Shown here: in pieces, positions 50,718 through 59,399 of the stretch
Position numbering within the stretch: position 1 is the first letter of the stretch
Layout of the letters: every line of letters begins with the position of its first letter
Assembly (NCBI RefSeq): GCF_008704535.1
Contig: NZ_CP023701.1
Coordinates: forward strand, 6,614,001-6,678,000
Origin: Streptomyces subrutilus
Lineage (GTDB): Bacteria > Actinomycetota > Actinomycetes > Streptomycetales > Streptomycetaceae
Direction: 5' to 3'
DNA length: 64,000 nt
Notes under the pieces: model-generated
Seen by the model: the letters and a program-made list of their open reading frames with translations, nothing else
Databases searched by the model: none
What the model was told of the DNA's origin: nothing
Translations under genes and position numbers: made by a program

Positions 50718-53036
50718 TCAGGCAGAGGTGATTTCGGCGCGCACCGTACGGGCCGCGCTGACGAGGTTCACCAGCGAGGCCCGGGTCTCGGGCCAGCCGC
50801 GGGTCTTCAGGCCGCAGTCCGGGTTCACCCACAGGCGTTCGGCCGGGATGGCCTCCAGCCCCTTGCGGAGCAGGGCCGCGGCCTCCTCGGCGGACGGGAT
50901 CCGCGGGGAGTGGATGTCCCACACGCCCGGACCCACCTCGCGCGGGTACCCGGCGCCCGCCAGCTCGTCGGCCACCTGCATGTGCGAGCGGGCGGCCTCC
51001 AGGCTGATGACGTCGGCGTCGAGGTCGTCGATGGCGCGGAGGATGTCGCCGAACTCGGCGTAGCACATGTGCGTGTGGATCTGGGTCTGCGGCCGCACCC
51101 CGGAGGTCGTGAGGCGGAAGGCCTCGGTGGCCCAGGCGAGGTAGCCGGCGTGGCCGGCGGCGCGCAGCGGGAGCGTCTCGCGCAGGGCGGGTTCGTCGAC
51201 CTGGATGACCGCCGTGCCGGCGGCCTCCAGGTCGCCCACCTCGTCGCGCAGCGCGAGCGCCACCTGCCGCGCGGTGTCGCCGAGGGGCTGGTCGTCCCGG
51301 ACGAAGGACCAGGCGAGCATGGTGACCGGGCCGGTCAGCATGCCCTTGACCGGCAGGGCCGTCTGCGCCTGGGCGTAGGCCGTCCAGCGCACCGTCATCG
51401 GCTCGGGGCGCGAGATGTCACCGGCCAGGACCGGCGGGCGGACGTAGCGCGTGCCGTACGACTGGACCCAGCCGTGCCGGGTCGCGAGGTAGCCGGTCAG
51501 CTGCTCGGCGAAGTACTGCACCATGTCGTTGCGTTCGGGCTCGCCGTGCACGAGCACGTCGATGCCGCTCTTCTCCTGGAAGGCCAGGACCTCGCGGATC
51601 TCGTCCTCGATGCGCTCCTCGTACCCGGCCGTGTCGATGCGTCCGGCCCGCAGATCGGCGCGTGCCGTGCGCAGTTCGGTGGTCTGCGGGAACGAGCCGA
51701 TGGTCGTCGTGGGCAGCAGCGGGAGCCCCAGGTGGGCCCGCTGGGCGGCGGCCCGCTCGGGGTAGGGCTGGGCCCGGCGGGTGTCGCCCGCGGTGACGGC
51801 CGCGGCGCGGGCCCGTACGGCGGGGTCGTTGGTGATGGCCGAGCCGGTCCGGGAGGCCAGGTCGGCCCGGTTGGCGGCGAGTTCGGCGGCGATGGCGCCG
51901 GTGCCCTGGGCCAGCCCGCGCGCGAGCGTGGTGATCTCGGCGGTCTTCTGCCGGGCGAAGGCGAGCCAGCGGCGGATCTGCGGGTCGACGTCCCGCTCGG
52001 CGGAGGCGTCCAGCGGGACGTGCAGCAGCGAGCAGGACGCGGCCACGTCCACCCGGTCGGCGAGGCCGAGCAGGGTGCCCAGGGTGGTCAGCGACTTCTG
52101 GTAGTCGTTGATCCAGATGTTGCGGCCGTTGACGATGCCGGCGACGAGCCGCTTGCCGGGCAGTCCGCCGACCGCCGCCAGGTCCGCCAGGTTCGCCGCG
52201 GCGGCCTCGGTGAAGTCCAGCGCCAGCCCCTCCACCGGCGCCTTCGCCAGCACCGGCAGGGCCTCGCCGAGCCGGTCGAAGTAGGAGGCGACGAGCAGCT
52301 TGGGACGGTCGGTGAGGGCGCCGAGCTCCCGGTAGGCGCGGGCGGCGGCGTTCAGTTCGGCCGGGGTGCGGTCCTGGACCAGCGCCGGCTCGTCGAGCTG
52401 CACCCACCGGGCTCCGGCGGCGCGCAGGGCGGCCAGCACCTCGGCGTAGACGGGCAGCAGCCGGTCGAGCAGGGTGAGCGGCACGAAGTCGTCCGCGACG
52501 CCCGGAGCGGGCTTGGCCAGCAGCAGGTAGGTCAGGGGCCCCACCAGGACGGGCCGGGCGGTGTGCCCCAGTGCGAGGGCCTCCGTCAGCTCGGCGACCT
52601 GCTTGCCGGGGTCGGCGGTGAAGACGGTGTCGGGGCCGAGCTCGGGCACCAGGTAGTGGTAGTTGGTGTCGAACCACTTGGTCATCTCCAGCGGCGCCAC
52701 GTCCTGGGTGCCGCGGGCCATCGCGAAGTAGCCGTCCAGCGGGTCCGCCTCGACCGCGGCGCGGTGGCGGGCGGGCAGGGCGCCGACCATGACGCTGGTG
52801 TCCAGGACGTGGTCGTAGTACGAGAAGTCGCCGGTCGGGACCTCGTGGATGCCGGCGTCGGCGAGCTGGCGCCAGTTGCCGCGGCGCAGCTCCCGGGCGG
52901 TCTCCCGGAGGGCGTCCGCGTCGACGCGGCCCTTCCAGTAGCCCTCGACGGCCTTCTTGAGCTCGCGGTTGCGGCCCTGGCGGGGGTAACCGTGGACGGT
53001 GGCGCGGGCGGCCGTGGCTGCGGACTCGGTTGTCAC
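50718..53036 (-). CDS. metE: Cobalamin-independent methionine synthase
   Basis: 772 residues from GTG with AAGGAG at 6 nt. It transfers a methyl group from 5-methyl-THF triglutamate to homocysteine. The N-terminal barrel opens HGYPRQGRNRELKKAVEGYW. The C-terminal catalytic barrel has the zinc ligands: HTHMCYAEFGD (His and Cys) and NPDCGLKTRGW (second Cys), with VHGEPERNDM binding substrate. Length is normal. A cobalamin riboswitch lies upstream, so this enzyme is made when B12 is scarce and MetH cannot work. Confidence 0.96.
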   Translation of the reverse strand: MTTESAATAARATVHGYPRQGRNRELKKAVEGYWKGRVDADALRETARELRRGNWRQLADAGIHEVPTGDFSYYDHVLDTSVMVGALPARHRAAVEADPLDGYFAMARGTQDVAPLEMTKWFDTNYHYLVPELGPDTVFTADPGKQVAELTEALALGHTARPVLVGPLTYLLLAKPAPGVADDFVPLTLLDRLLPVYAEVLAALRAAGARWVQLDEPALVQDRTPAELNAAARAYRELGALTDRPKLLVASYFDRLGEALPVLAKAPVEGLALDFTEAAAANLADLAAVGGLPGKRLVAGIVNGRNIWINDYQKSLTTLGTLLGLADRVDVAASCSLLHVPLDASAERDVDPQIRRWLAFARQKTAEITTLARGLAQGTGAIAAELAANRADLASRTGSAITNDPAVRARAAAVTAGDTRRAQPYPERAAAQRAHLGLPLLPTTTIGSFPQTTELRTARADLRAGRIDTAGYEERIEDEIREVLAFQEKSGIDVLVHGEPERNDMVQYFAEQLTGYLATRHGWVQSYGTRYVRPPVLAGDISRPEPMTVRWTAYAQAQTALPVKGMLTGPVTMLAWSFVRDDQPLGDTARQVALALRDEVGDLEAAGTAVIQVDEPALRETLPLRAAGHAGYLAWATEAFRLTTSGVRPQTQIHTHMCYAEFGDILRAIDDLDADVISLEAARSHMQVADELAGAGYPREVGPGVWDIHSPRIPSAEEAAALLRKGLEAIPAERLWVNPDCGLKTRGWPETRASLVNLVSAARTVRAEITSA

Positions 53037-53215
53037 GTGACTCTCCTTCGCGAGCGTGCGTGTCGTGAGACAGCCCGGAACCGCGGGGGAGGGGTGACGT
53101 GCCGGACGGTCGCCGCCGCCGCGTACGGGGTACGCGCGGACACTCCGCCTGACATCTGCGCCGACCCGCCCACGAGGTCACCGGGATCACCGCACGCGAA
53201 CGGACGCGTGCGGGC

Positions 53216-53402
53216 AACGGGCAGGTCTTCGGACTCGCGGGCTCGCCTGCCGGTCTCCCGGCGGGCACCTACTGGCCGTCGCTTCCCAGACCCGTACGGG
53301 CCCAGTGCGTATGACGGCGGTCGTTCCCGCTCACCGCTGCGGGGCAGTCCCGGATTCCCACCGGGTTCCCTCTTACGACGCATCCCGCCTGGCGGACGGG
53401 GC
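53216..53402 (-). promoter_or_regulatory. Cobalamin (B12) riboswitch controlling metE
   Basis: On the minus strand the conserved blocks occur in order: AAGAGGGAA, CCGGTGGGAATCCGGGAC, TGCCCCGCAGCGGTGA (the B12 box), a three-way-junction stem with CACTGGG and CTGGGAAG, and finally GCGAGTCCGAAGACCTGCC. All match the adenosylcobalamin riboswitch class. The aptamer ends about 180 nt before the metE GTG. By family knowledge, bound cobalamin turns metE off. Confidence 0.93.
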
Positions 53403-53767
53403 GAACCAGCTGCAGGGGCAGCGTAGGCCCCCGCGGTCGAGAACGGCCGGAGATTCCCACATCGCGGACCGTGAACTGAGACACGTGGGACGGGTGGTGT
53501 CGTTGGGGCGGGGCTCACGGGGTGCGGACCGCAGTGCGCAACGGTGTGGGGAACGGGGTGCGGAGGCGGCCTCGGCGGCGCGCGGTCCCCCCCCCCGGGA
53601 CCCCGTGCGCGCGGTCGCGGCCTTCCGGGCGCCCTCCGGGCCTTCCGGGCGCGGCACCGGGCTCCCGCGCGCCCGCGCGAAGCCGGAACCGCCGCGGGCC
53701 TGCCGTGCGCGGGCGCGCGTCGGTAGCCTGGAAGGTCCGGGTGCGCCCGCGACAGGGAGGTACGGCG
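53403..53767. other. Intergenic region between metE riboswitch and oxygenase gene
   Basis: The region holds the metE promoter on one strand and that of the DUF2236 gene on the other. CCTTCCGGGCGC occurs twice within about 25 bp (near 53622 and 53640), a short tandem-like repeat. A run of nine or so C residues lies near 53588-53596. No gene is seen. GGGAGG (53755-53760) is the next gene's ribosome site. Confidence 0.45.
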
Positions 53768-54841
53768 ATGGGTACGGACCGAGGCACCCCCTCACACGGC
53801 ACCCCGTCGACCGGAGGAGCACCGGACTCCGCCGGACCGACGCACCCCGCACCGGGTCCGGAGGCCGCCGCGGCGTGCCCGGCGCCCGGTGCGCGAACCA
53901 CCGCGACGCGCCCCGCGCCCGGCCCCGATCCGGGGCTGTACGGGCCGGATTCCGTCACCTGGCAGTGCCACGGCGACCCGGTGATGTGGATCGCCGGGGT
54001 CCGCGCGCTCTACCTCCAGGCCCTGCACCCGCGCGCCGTGCGCGGCGTCATGGAGAACAGCGACTTCCGTGCCGACGCCTGGGGCCGCCTGCTGCGCACC
54101 GCCGACTTCGTCGGCACCCTCACCTACGGCACCACCGACGCCGCCGAACGCGCCGGCGCCCGCGTCCGGGCCATCCACCGCCGACTCTCCGCCACCGACC
54201 CGCGGACGGGCCTCCGGTTCCCCGTCGACGACCCCGAGCTGCTGCTGTGGGTCCACTGCGCGCAGATCGACAGCTTCCTGCACGTCCTGCGCCGCTCCGG
54301 CGTCCCGCTGACCCCCGCCCAGGCCGACCGCTACGTGGACGAGAACCGTGCCAACGCCCGCCTCGTGGGCCTGGACCCGGCCGCCGTCCCCGCCGGTACG
54401 GCGGCCCTGGCCGCGTACTTCGACGCGGTCCGCCCCGTCCTCGCCGCCGGTGCGGACGCGCACGCCGTGGACGACTTCCTCCGCAGCCCGCCGATCCACC
54501 CCCTCCTCGTCCCTGGCCGAAACCTGCTGTGGCGTCCGCTCGCCGGCCTCGCCTACGCGAGCCTGCCCGGCTGGGCCCACCGGTTGTACGGCCGCCCCGC
54601 TCCGGCCCCGCGGAGCACCACCCGTCGCCTGCGTCTCACAGGTCACGCCTTGCGCAGTATTCCCGCAGGTTTGCGCTGGCAGTTGCCACCGGGCCACATC
54701 GTGAGAGCGATGCGTCGCCTGGGCCCCGGGAGTCGCCCCTCCCCGTACACACTGCGTACATCAGCGGCCATACTGGACGGGCCGGGGAGGGCGTGGCACA
54801 ACGACGGGGGCGACTTCAAGACATGGCGGAGTCCAGACTGA
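53768..54841 (+). CDS. MpaB/DUF2236-family oxygenase-like protein
   Basis: 357 residues. A Pro/Thr-rich N-terminus of about 55 residues precedes the DUF2236 domain (about 60-300): DSVTWQCHGDPVMWIAGVRA continuing to LYLQALHPRAVRGV contains the conserved HPRAV block, and LLLWVHCAQIDSFLHVLRR holds the VHC motif. The family includes latex-clearing (rubber) oxygenases and MpaB, b-type heme proteins, with these His residues as likely ligands. The 3' end overlaps the kinase gene by 19 nt, suggesting coupled translation. Confidence 0.8.
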   Translation: MGTDRGTPSHGTPSTGGAPDSAGPTHPAPGPEAAAACPAPGARTTATRPAPGPDPGLYGPDSVTWQCHGDPVMWIAGVRALYLQALHPRAVRGVMENSDFRADAWGRLLRTADFVGTLTYGTTDAAERAGARVRAIHRRLSATDPRTGLRFPVDDPELLLWVHCAQIDSFLHVLRRSGVPLTPAQADRYVDENRANARLVGLDPAAVPAGTAALAAYFDAVRPVLAAGADAHAVDDFLRSPPIHPLLVPGRNLLWRPLAGLAYASLPGWAHRLYGRPAPAPRSTTRRLRLTGHALRSIPAGLRWQLPPGHIVRAMRRLGPGSRPSPYTLRTSAAILDGPGRAWHNDGGDFKTWRSPD

Positions 54842-56982
54842 TCCAGGGCCGGTACCGGTCGCTCGATCTGATCGGGCGCGGCGGCATGGGCGAGGTGTGG
54901 CGCGCCCGCGACGAGTCGCTGGGCCGGCAGGTCGCCGTGAAGTGCCTGAAACCGATCGGCGCCGAACAGGACGCCCACTTCACCCAAGTCCTGCGCGAGC
55001 GGTTCCGGCGCGAGGCGCGCGTCGCGGCGGCCCTGCAGCACCGGGGCGTCACGGTCGTGCACGACTTCGGCGACGACAGCGCCACCGGGGGCTGCCTCTA
55101 CCTCGTCATGGAGCTGCTCGAAGGCCGCAACCTCAGCCAGCTGCTGGAGGACAACGAGGCCCGCCCGCTCCCCGTCGAGGTGGTGCTCGACATCGCCGAG
55201 CAGATGGCCGCCGCCCTCGGCTACACCCACGACCAGGGCGTGGTCCACCGCGACCTGAAGCCGGCCAACATCATGCGGCTCACCGACGGCACGGTGAAGA
55301 TCTGCGACTTCGGCATCGCCCGGCTCGCCCACGACATCGGATTCACCGCCAAGCTCACCGGCGGCGGCATGGCGATGGGCACCCCGCACTACATGTCGCC
55401 CGAGCAGATCGCGGGAGGGGAGGTCGACCACCGCAGCGACCTCTACTCCCTCGGCTGCGTCCTCTACGAGATCGCGACCGGGGCCCCGCCCTTCGACCTC
55501 GGCGACTCCTGGTCGGTGCTGGTCGGCCACCGCGACACCGCGCCCGTGCCGCCGCGCGAGCACCGGCCCGAGCTGCCCGAGTACTTCGATCGGGTGGTCC
55601 TGGACCTGCTCGCCAAGCATCCCGAGGACCGGCCGGGCGACGCCCGCCACCTGCACCGCCGCCTCGTCGAGGCCCGCGGCGGGGCCCACGGCGGGCCGCC
55701 CGGAGCCCGGGCGCCGCTCCCCGAGTGGGCCCGGGACATGACCGCCGGCCGCAAGGCCGGCATCGAAGCCCGCCCCGCGAGCGGCGCCTGGGCCGTCCTC
55801 ACCGGCTCCTGGACGGCCCCGCGCACCTCCGACCGCCCGTCCTCCGACCGCCCGGACCACGGCACCGCGACCGGGGCCGCCGTCGCGGCCGCCTCCCTGC
55901 CGTGGCCCCAGGCGGGTGCCGACGCCGTCCCCGGCGGCCCGCGCCGCCCCGCGCCCGCCGAGGACCCGCGACTCACCGCGGAGTACGGCGTCCCGCGCCT
56001 CCCCGGCCCGCGCGAGACCGGCCCCGACGCCCTCGCCGCGGGCCACACCCGGGCCTTCGCGCTCAGCCGGGCCGGCCGTCCCGAGGCGGCGCTCGCCATG
56101 TACACATCCGTGGCCGAGGGTCGGGCGCGGGTCCTCGGCCCGGACCACCCCGACACCCTCGCCGCGCGCCAGGAGACGGCGTACGAGCTGGGCCGGCTCG
56201 GCCGCCACCACGAGGCGCACGCGATCTACCGCGCCGTGCTCCTCGCCCGCGAGCGCACCACCGGCCCCCGCCACCCCGACGCCCTGCGCTGCCGGCACAA
56301 CCTGGCCTGCGCCCTGGGCGCGCTGGGCCGGTTCGCGGAGGCCCACACGGCCGCCGCCGAGGTCGCCGCCGACCGGACCGCCGTCCTGGGCGCCGAGCAC
56401 CCCGACACCCTGCTGACCCGCTACGAGGAGGCGTACGCCCTCGGTCGCCTGGACCGCTGGCAGGAGGCCCTGTCCGGCTTCCGCGAGGTGGCCGCCGTAC
56501 GGGAGCGCGTCCTCGGCCGGGACCACCCCGACACCCTGGCCGCCCGGTACGAGACCGGCATCGCACTCGGCCGCACCGGCAACAGCGCCCAGGCCCTCGA
56601 CCTGTTCCGGGCCCTGGTCCGCGACCGCACCCGCGCCTACGGCGCCACCGACCCCGAGACCCTCCGCGCCCGGCACGTGCTGGGGGTCAACCTGGGCCGG
56701 CTGGAGCGCTGGGAGGAGGCGGTGGCCGAGGCCCGCCAGGTGGGTGCGCTCCGGGCCCGGTTCCTGGGCGCCGAGCACCCGGACACCCTGATCAGCCGGC
56801 GGGAACTCGCCGCCGGCCTCGGCCGGCTGGGCCGCTGGGAGGAGGCGCTGCCCGTCTACCGGGACCTCGCGGGCATCCGGGAACGGGCCCAGGGGGACGC
56901 GCACCCGGACACCGCCCTGGCCCACGCCGACGAGGCGCACTGCCTGGAGCGACTCGGCCGGGTGTGCCACCGGGAGCCGTGA
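54823..56982 (+). CDS. Ser/Thr protein kinase with C-terminal TPR array
   Basis: 719 residues. The kinase domain (about 8-275) shows IGRGGMGEVWRARD (glycine loop), VAVKCLKPIG (Lys), VVHRDLKPANIMRL (His142-Arg-Asp144 loop), ICDFGIARL (DFG) and GTPHYMSPEQIAGG. There is no transmembrane helix or PASTA domain, so it is cytosolic. After a Pro/Ala-rich linker (about 275-390), residues 400-719 hold about seven 42-residue TPR repeats of the HPDTLAAR..LG..G...A kind. TPRs usually bind partner proteins, here probable substrates. It overlaps the oxygenase gene. Confidence 0.9.
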   Translation: MAESRLIQGRYRSLDLIGRGGMGEVWRARDESLGRQVAVKCLKPIGAEQDAHFTQVLRERFRREARVAAALQHRGVTVVHDFGDDSATGGCLYLVMELLEGRNLSQLLEDNEARPLPVEVVLDIAEQMAAALGYTHDQGVVHRDLKPANIMRLTDGTVKICDFGIARLAHDIGFTAKLTGGGMAMGTPHYMSPEQIAGGEVDHRSDLYSLGCVLYEIATGAPPFDLGDSWSVLVGHRDTAPVPPREHRPELPEYFDRVVLDLLAKHPEDRPGDARHLHRRLVEARGGAHGGPPGARAPLPEWARDMTAGRKAGIEARPASGAWAVLTGSWTAPRTSDRPSSDRPDHGTATGAAVAAASLPWPQAGADAVPGGPRRPAPAEDPRLTAEYGVPRLPGPRETGPDALAAGHTRAFALSRAGRPEAALAMYTSVAEGRARVLGPDHPDTLAARQETAYELGRLGRHHEAHAIYRAVLLARERTTGPRHPDALRCRHNLACALGALGRFAEAHTAAAEVAADRTAVLGAEHPDTLLTRYEEAYALGRLDRWQEALSGFREVAAVRERVLGRDHPDTLAARYETGIALGRTGNSAQALDLFRALVRDRTRAYGATDPETLRARHVLGVNLGRLERWEEAVAEARQVGALRARFLGAEHPDTLISRRELAAGLGRLGRWEEALPVYRDLAGIRERAQGDAHPDTALAHADEAHCLERLGRVCHREP

Positions 56983-57025
56983 CCCCGAAAGCGCCCCGGC
57001 CCGGGCCCCGCCTCCCCGGACCGCG

Positions 57026-57475
57026 CTACGCGAGGGGTTCGATGACCACGATCGGGATCTCGCGGTCCGTCTTCGTCTGGTACTCGTCGTACGCGGGCCA
57101 GTGCCCGACCATCACCGGCCAGTACGCGGCACGCTCCTCGGGCGTCGCCGTGCGCGCCACGCCCTGGATGACCTCCGGACCGACCTGGATGCGGACCTCG
57201 GGGTGCTCGGTGAGGTTCCGGTACCAGAGCGGGTGCGCGGAGTCGCCGCCCTTGGAGGCGACGATCAGGTAGCGGCCGTCGGCCTCCCCGTAGATGAGCG
57301 GGGTGCGCACGGGCTCGCCGGAGACCCGGCCCACCGTGGTGAGCAGGAGGGTCTGGGTGCCGTTCCAGCGGTGGCCCTCGGCGCCGTTCGAGCCCGCGTA
57401 CAGCTTCACGTGGTCCAGCTGCCACGTGCCCTCCCGCGGGTCGTTCGGGTGGTCCCAGTCGATGTCCTTCGTCAT
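57026..57475 (-). CDS. Deazaflavin (F420)-dependent nitroreductase-family protein
   Basis: 149 residues from ATG 57475. It is a DDN-type split barrel: TLLLTTVGRVSGEPVRTPLI contains the T-x-G-R-x-S-G motif and YLIVASKGGDSAHPLWYRNL the basic loop that binds F420 phosphate. Members of this family reduce nitro compounds, quinones or other electrophiles with F420H2. The N-terminal 30 residues are hydrophilic. It is convergent with the kinase gene. Confidence 0.88.
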   Translation of the reverse strand: MTKDIDWDHPNDPREGTWQLDHVKLYAGSNGAEGHRWNGTQTLLLTTVGRVSGEPVRTPLIYGEADGRYLIVASKGGDSAHPLWYRNLTEHPEVRIQVGPEVIQGVARTATPEERAAYWPVMVGHWPAYDEYQTKTDREIPIVVIEPLA

Positions 57476-57698
57476 GGGGATCGGCCTTCCTTCGTGTCCT
57501 TCGTGCCTCTTGCGGGAACGCTCAACGATCCTTGCCAACGGCTCTTCCTGCCCGCAGCCACGCCGTCCATGCCCCGGCGCCGCACCGCGGGCGCATCCGC
57601 GCCGCCCCCCGCCGGGGAAGAGCAGGAGGACGGCGGCCCGCGCCCGCGGCCACCGCCCGGCCCTCGAACCCGGACCCGCCACCCAGGGAGCGGTACCC

Positions 57699-58196
57699 AT
57701 GCCTTCCGACACCACGGTCCCCCTGCCGCGGCGCCCCGTCCCGCTGCTGCTGGTCCTCCTCGCCGTCAGCTACGCCGTCGCCGCGCTCGGCGGCCTCGCC
57801 GCCGCCGACGCGGGAGAGGTCTACGCCTCCCTCAGGCTCCCCGGATGGGCGCCGCCGGGCTGGGTCTTCGGGCCCGTCTGGACCGTGCTGTACGGCACCC
57901 TCGCCGTCGCGGCCTGGCTCGTGCTGCTGCGCGGGACGGCCGCGGCCCGCCGGCCCGCCCTGGTGTGGTGGGCCGCCCAGCTCCTGCTGAACCTGCTGTG
58001 GACGCCGCTGTTCTTCGGCGCCGGGGCGTACGGGTGGGCCCTGGTGGACATCGTGCTGCTGCTCGCCGCCGTGGTCGGCACGGTCGCCGCCTTCGCCCGT
58101 GCCCACCGACCCGCCGCCTGGCTCCTGGTCCCGTACCTGCTGTGGGTGGCGTTCGCGACGGCGCTGAACGGCGCCGTCCTGGTCCTCGGCGGCTGA
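57699..58196 (+). CDS. TspO/MBR-family membrane protein
   Basis: 165 residues, five membrane helices. LRLPGWAPPGWVFGPVWTVL is the conserved TspO core, and LLNLLWTPLFFGAGAYGWAL follows with the N-x-x-W-x-x-x-F-F motif. TspO proteins bind porphyrins and cholesterol-like ligands and respond to oxidative stress. Length is normal. AGGGAG is the ribosome site. The neighbouring gene encodes an F420-type oxidoreductase on the other strand. Confidence 0.93.
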   Translation: MPSDTTVPLPRRPVPLLLVLLAVSYAVAALGGLAAADAGEVYASLRLPGWAPPGWVFGPVWTVLYGTLAVAAWLVLLRGTAAARRPALVWWAAQLLLNLLWTPLFFGAGAYGWALVDIVLLLAAVVGTVAAFARAHRPAAWLLVPYLLWVAFATALNGAVLVLGG

Positions 58197-58309
58197 GCGG
58201 GGCGCGGACGGGGGCGCATGTTCGGCGGGCGCGGGGGCAGTGGGCTGTCCAGGAGGCAGCGCCGGCCGGCGGTGCCGGGACGACCTGCGAAGCCGAGGAG
58301 CGACCGACC

Positions 58310-58678
58310 GTGAACGACACCATGTGGGCCTACCGGACCGGCATCATCGACCCCACGGGGGAGGACCTGATCGGTTTCTCGGTGGAAGCCGTAGACGGCG
58401 GCATCGGCAAGGTGGACAAGCACTCCGTGGACGTCTCCGACGCCTACCTCGTCGTCGACACCGGGGTGTGGATCTTCGGCAAGGAGGTCATGCTCCCGGC
58501 GGGCACCGTCACGGGCATCGACCGCGAGGCCCGTACGGTCTACGTGGACCGCACCAAGGAGCAGATCAAGTCGGCCCCCGAGTTCCACCGCGCGCACCAC
58601 CTGGGTGACCCCGACTACCGCAACGAGATCAGCAAGTACTACGGCGGCATGGGCCCGCTGGGCGGCCCGCTGGTCTGA
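58310..58678 (+). CDS. PRC-barrel-like protein
   Basis: 122 residues from GTG with GAGGAG at 9 nt. The order of strands (IGFSVEAVDGGIGKVDKHSV, YLVVDTGVWIFGKEVMLPAG, ARTVYVDRTKEQIKSAPEF) matches a PRC-barrel, the fold of photosynthetic H-subunit and RimM tails. Streptomyces has several such stand-alone proteins of unknown role. The end is Gly-rich (YYGGMGPLGGP). No membrane segment. Confidence 0.8.
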   Translation: MNDTMWAYRTGIIDPTGEDLIGFSVEAVDGGIGKVDKHSVDVSDAYLVVDTGVWIFGKEVMLPAGTVTGIDREARTVYVDRTKEQIKSAPEFHRAHHLGDPDYRNEISKYYGGMGPLGGPLV

Positions 58679-58734
58679 GGACCCGTCGGGCCGGCCGTCC
58701 GAGGCCCGTCCGACGGACCACCCGTCCGCCGGGT

Positions 58735-59106
58735 CCCGGGACAGTGCTCCGCCCGGCCCGTCGTCGCCACCGGCCCGGCCAGCACCCTGGTGTCCACGCC
58801 CCGCTCGCGCAGCCGCTCGTCGAGGCCGGTGCGGTGGAAGGCGCCGATGTCCGCTCGCCGACCTCGATGCCGCCGGGCCGCGCGAGACGTCGGCGAGCCC
58901 GCTGCCCGGGCGCCGTGCGGCGGTGCCGGGTGCTCGACGCGGACCAGGACCACGGGCTCGCCCGCGGCGCGGAACGCCTCCGCCAGCCGGCCGCACCGTG
59001 CGAGCACCTCGTCCCCCGAGTGCGGGGCGAGCGGCAGGGCGATGACGCGCGGCATCTGGTCGATCGGCACGAGGGCGCGGGTCGCGCGGGTCGTCGTGGA
59101 CGGCAC
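58735..59106 (-). pseudogene. Decayed isochorismatase-family gene
   Basis: The minus-strand frame starts at GTG 59106 and reads RALVPIDQMPRVIALPLAPH and DEVLARCGRLAEAFRAAGEP, an isochorismatase-like N-terminus. After LVRVEH the family pattern shifts to another frame (PGGIEVGER) and then returns as FHRTGLDERLRERGVDTRVL. What would be the catalytic Cys block is absent; the frame drifts into low-complexity sequence. So it has at least two frameshifts and a lost C-terminal third. Confidence 0.65.
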
Positions 59107-59238
59107 GCCTGGACCGCATGGCCCGGCTGCTGGGCCGCGACTGGCAGCGGCCCGACCGGGCGCTCGAACTCCAACTCGCCTTGCGCATCGCCCGGGTGGC
59201 GCGGGCCGCGGGGAGCGCCCCCGGCCGGCGCGCCCTAG
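59106..59238 (+). pseudogene. 3' fragment of a PucR/CdaR-type regulator gene
   Basis: The frame reads RLDRMARLLGRDWQRPDRAL followed by ELQLALRIARVARAAG, which matches the end of the PucR-family C-terminal helix-turn-helix (normally YRLxRIxxLLG....DPxxRxELxLALR). Everything upstream of RLDR is missing: the reading frame abuts the isochorismatase relic at 59106. The fragment ends at the left edge of the MITE. Confidence 0.6.
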
Positions 59239-59399
59239 GCCGTCTCTTTCGGATCGTGCCGGGCCCGCGGCGTCTGGCACCGTGCCTGGCCGCACTGCCG
59301 AGGCGACCACGTACGTCCCGTACGCGAGCGCCCCGGCAGCACGCCCAGGCACGGCACCAGACGCCGCGGGCTCGGCCGACAAGATCCGAAAGAGACGAC
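59239..59399. mobile_element. MITE with IS5-like ends and CTAG target duplication
   Basis: 161 bp flanked by CTAG at 59235-59238 and 59400-59403. The ends are GCCGTCTCTTTCGGATC and, inverted, GTCGTCTCTTTCGGATC (16 of 17 identical). Inner arms continue the match (GCCCGCGGCGTCTGG and GTGCCTGG are shared), leaving a loop of about 45 bp, so the element folds into one long hairpin. It has no transposase gene. CTAG targets and CTTTCGGATC-type ends recall IS5-family elements, which could mobilise it in trans. The right CTAG contains the stop codon of the serine hydrolase gene. Confidence 0.8.

Noticed and set aside
50535..53426. Long plus-strand frame opposite metE
   Set aside because: Antisense to a fully conserved MetE and composed of Val/Gly/Arg-rich low-complexity sequence.
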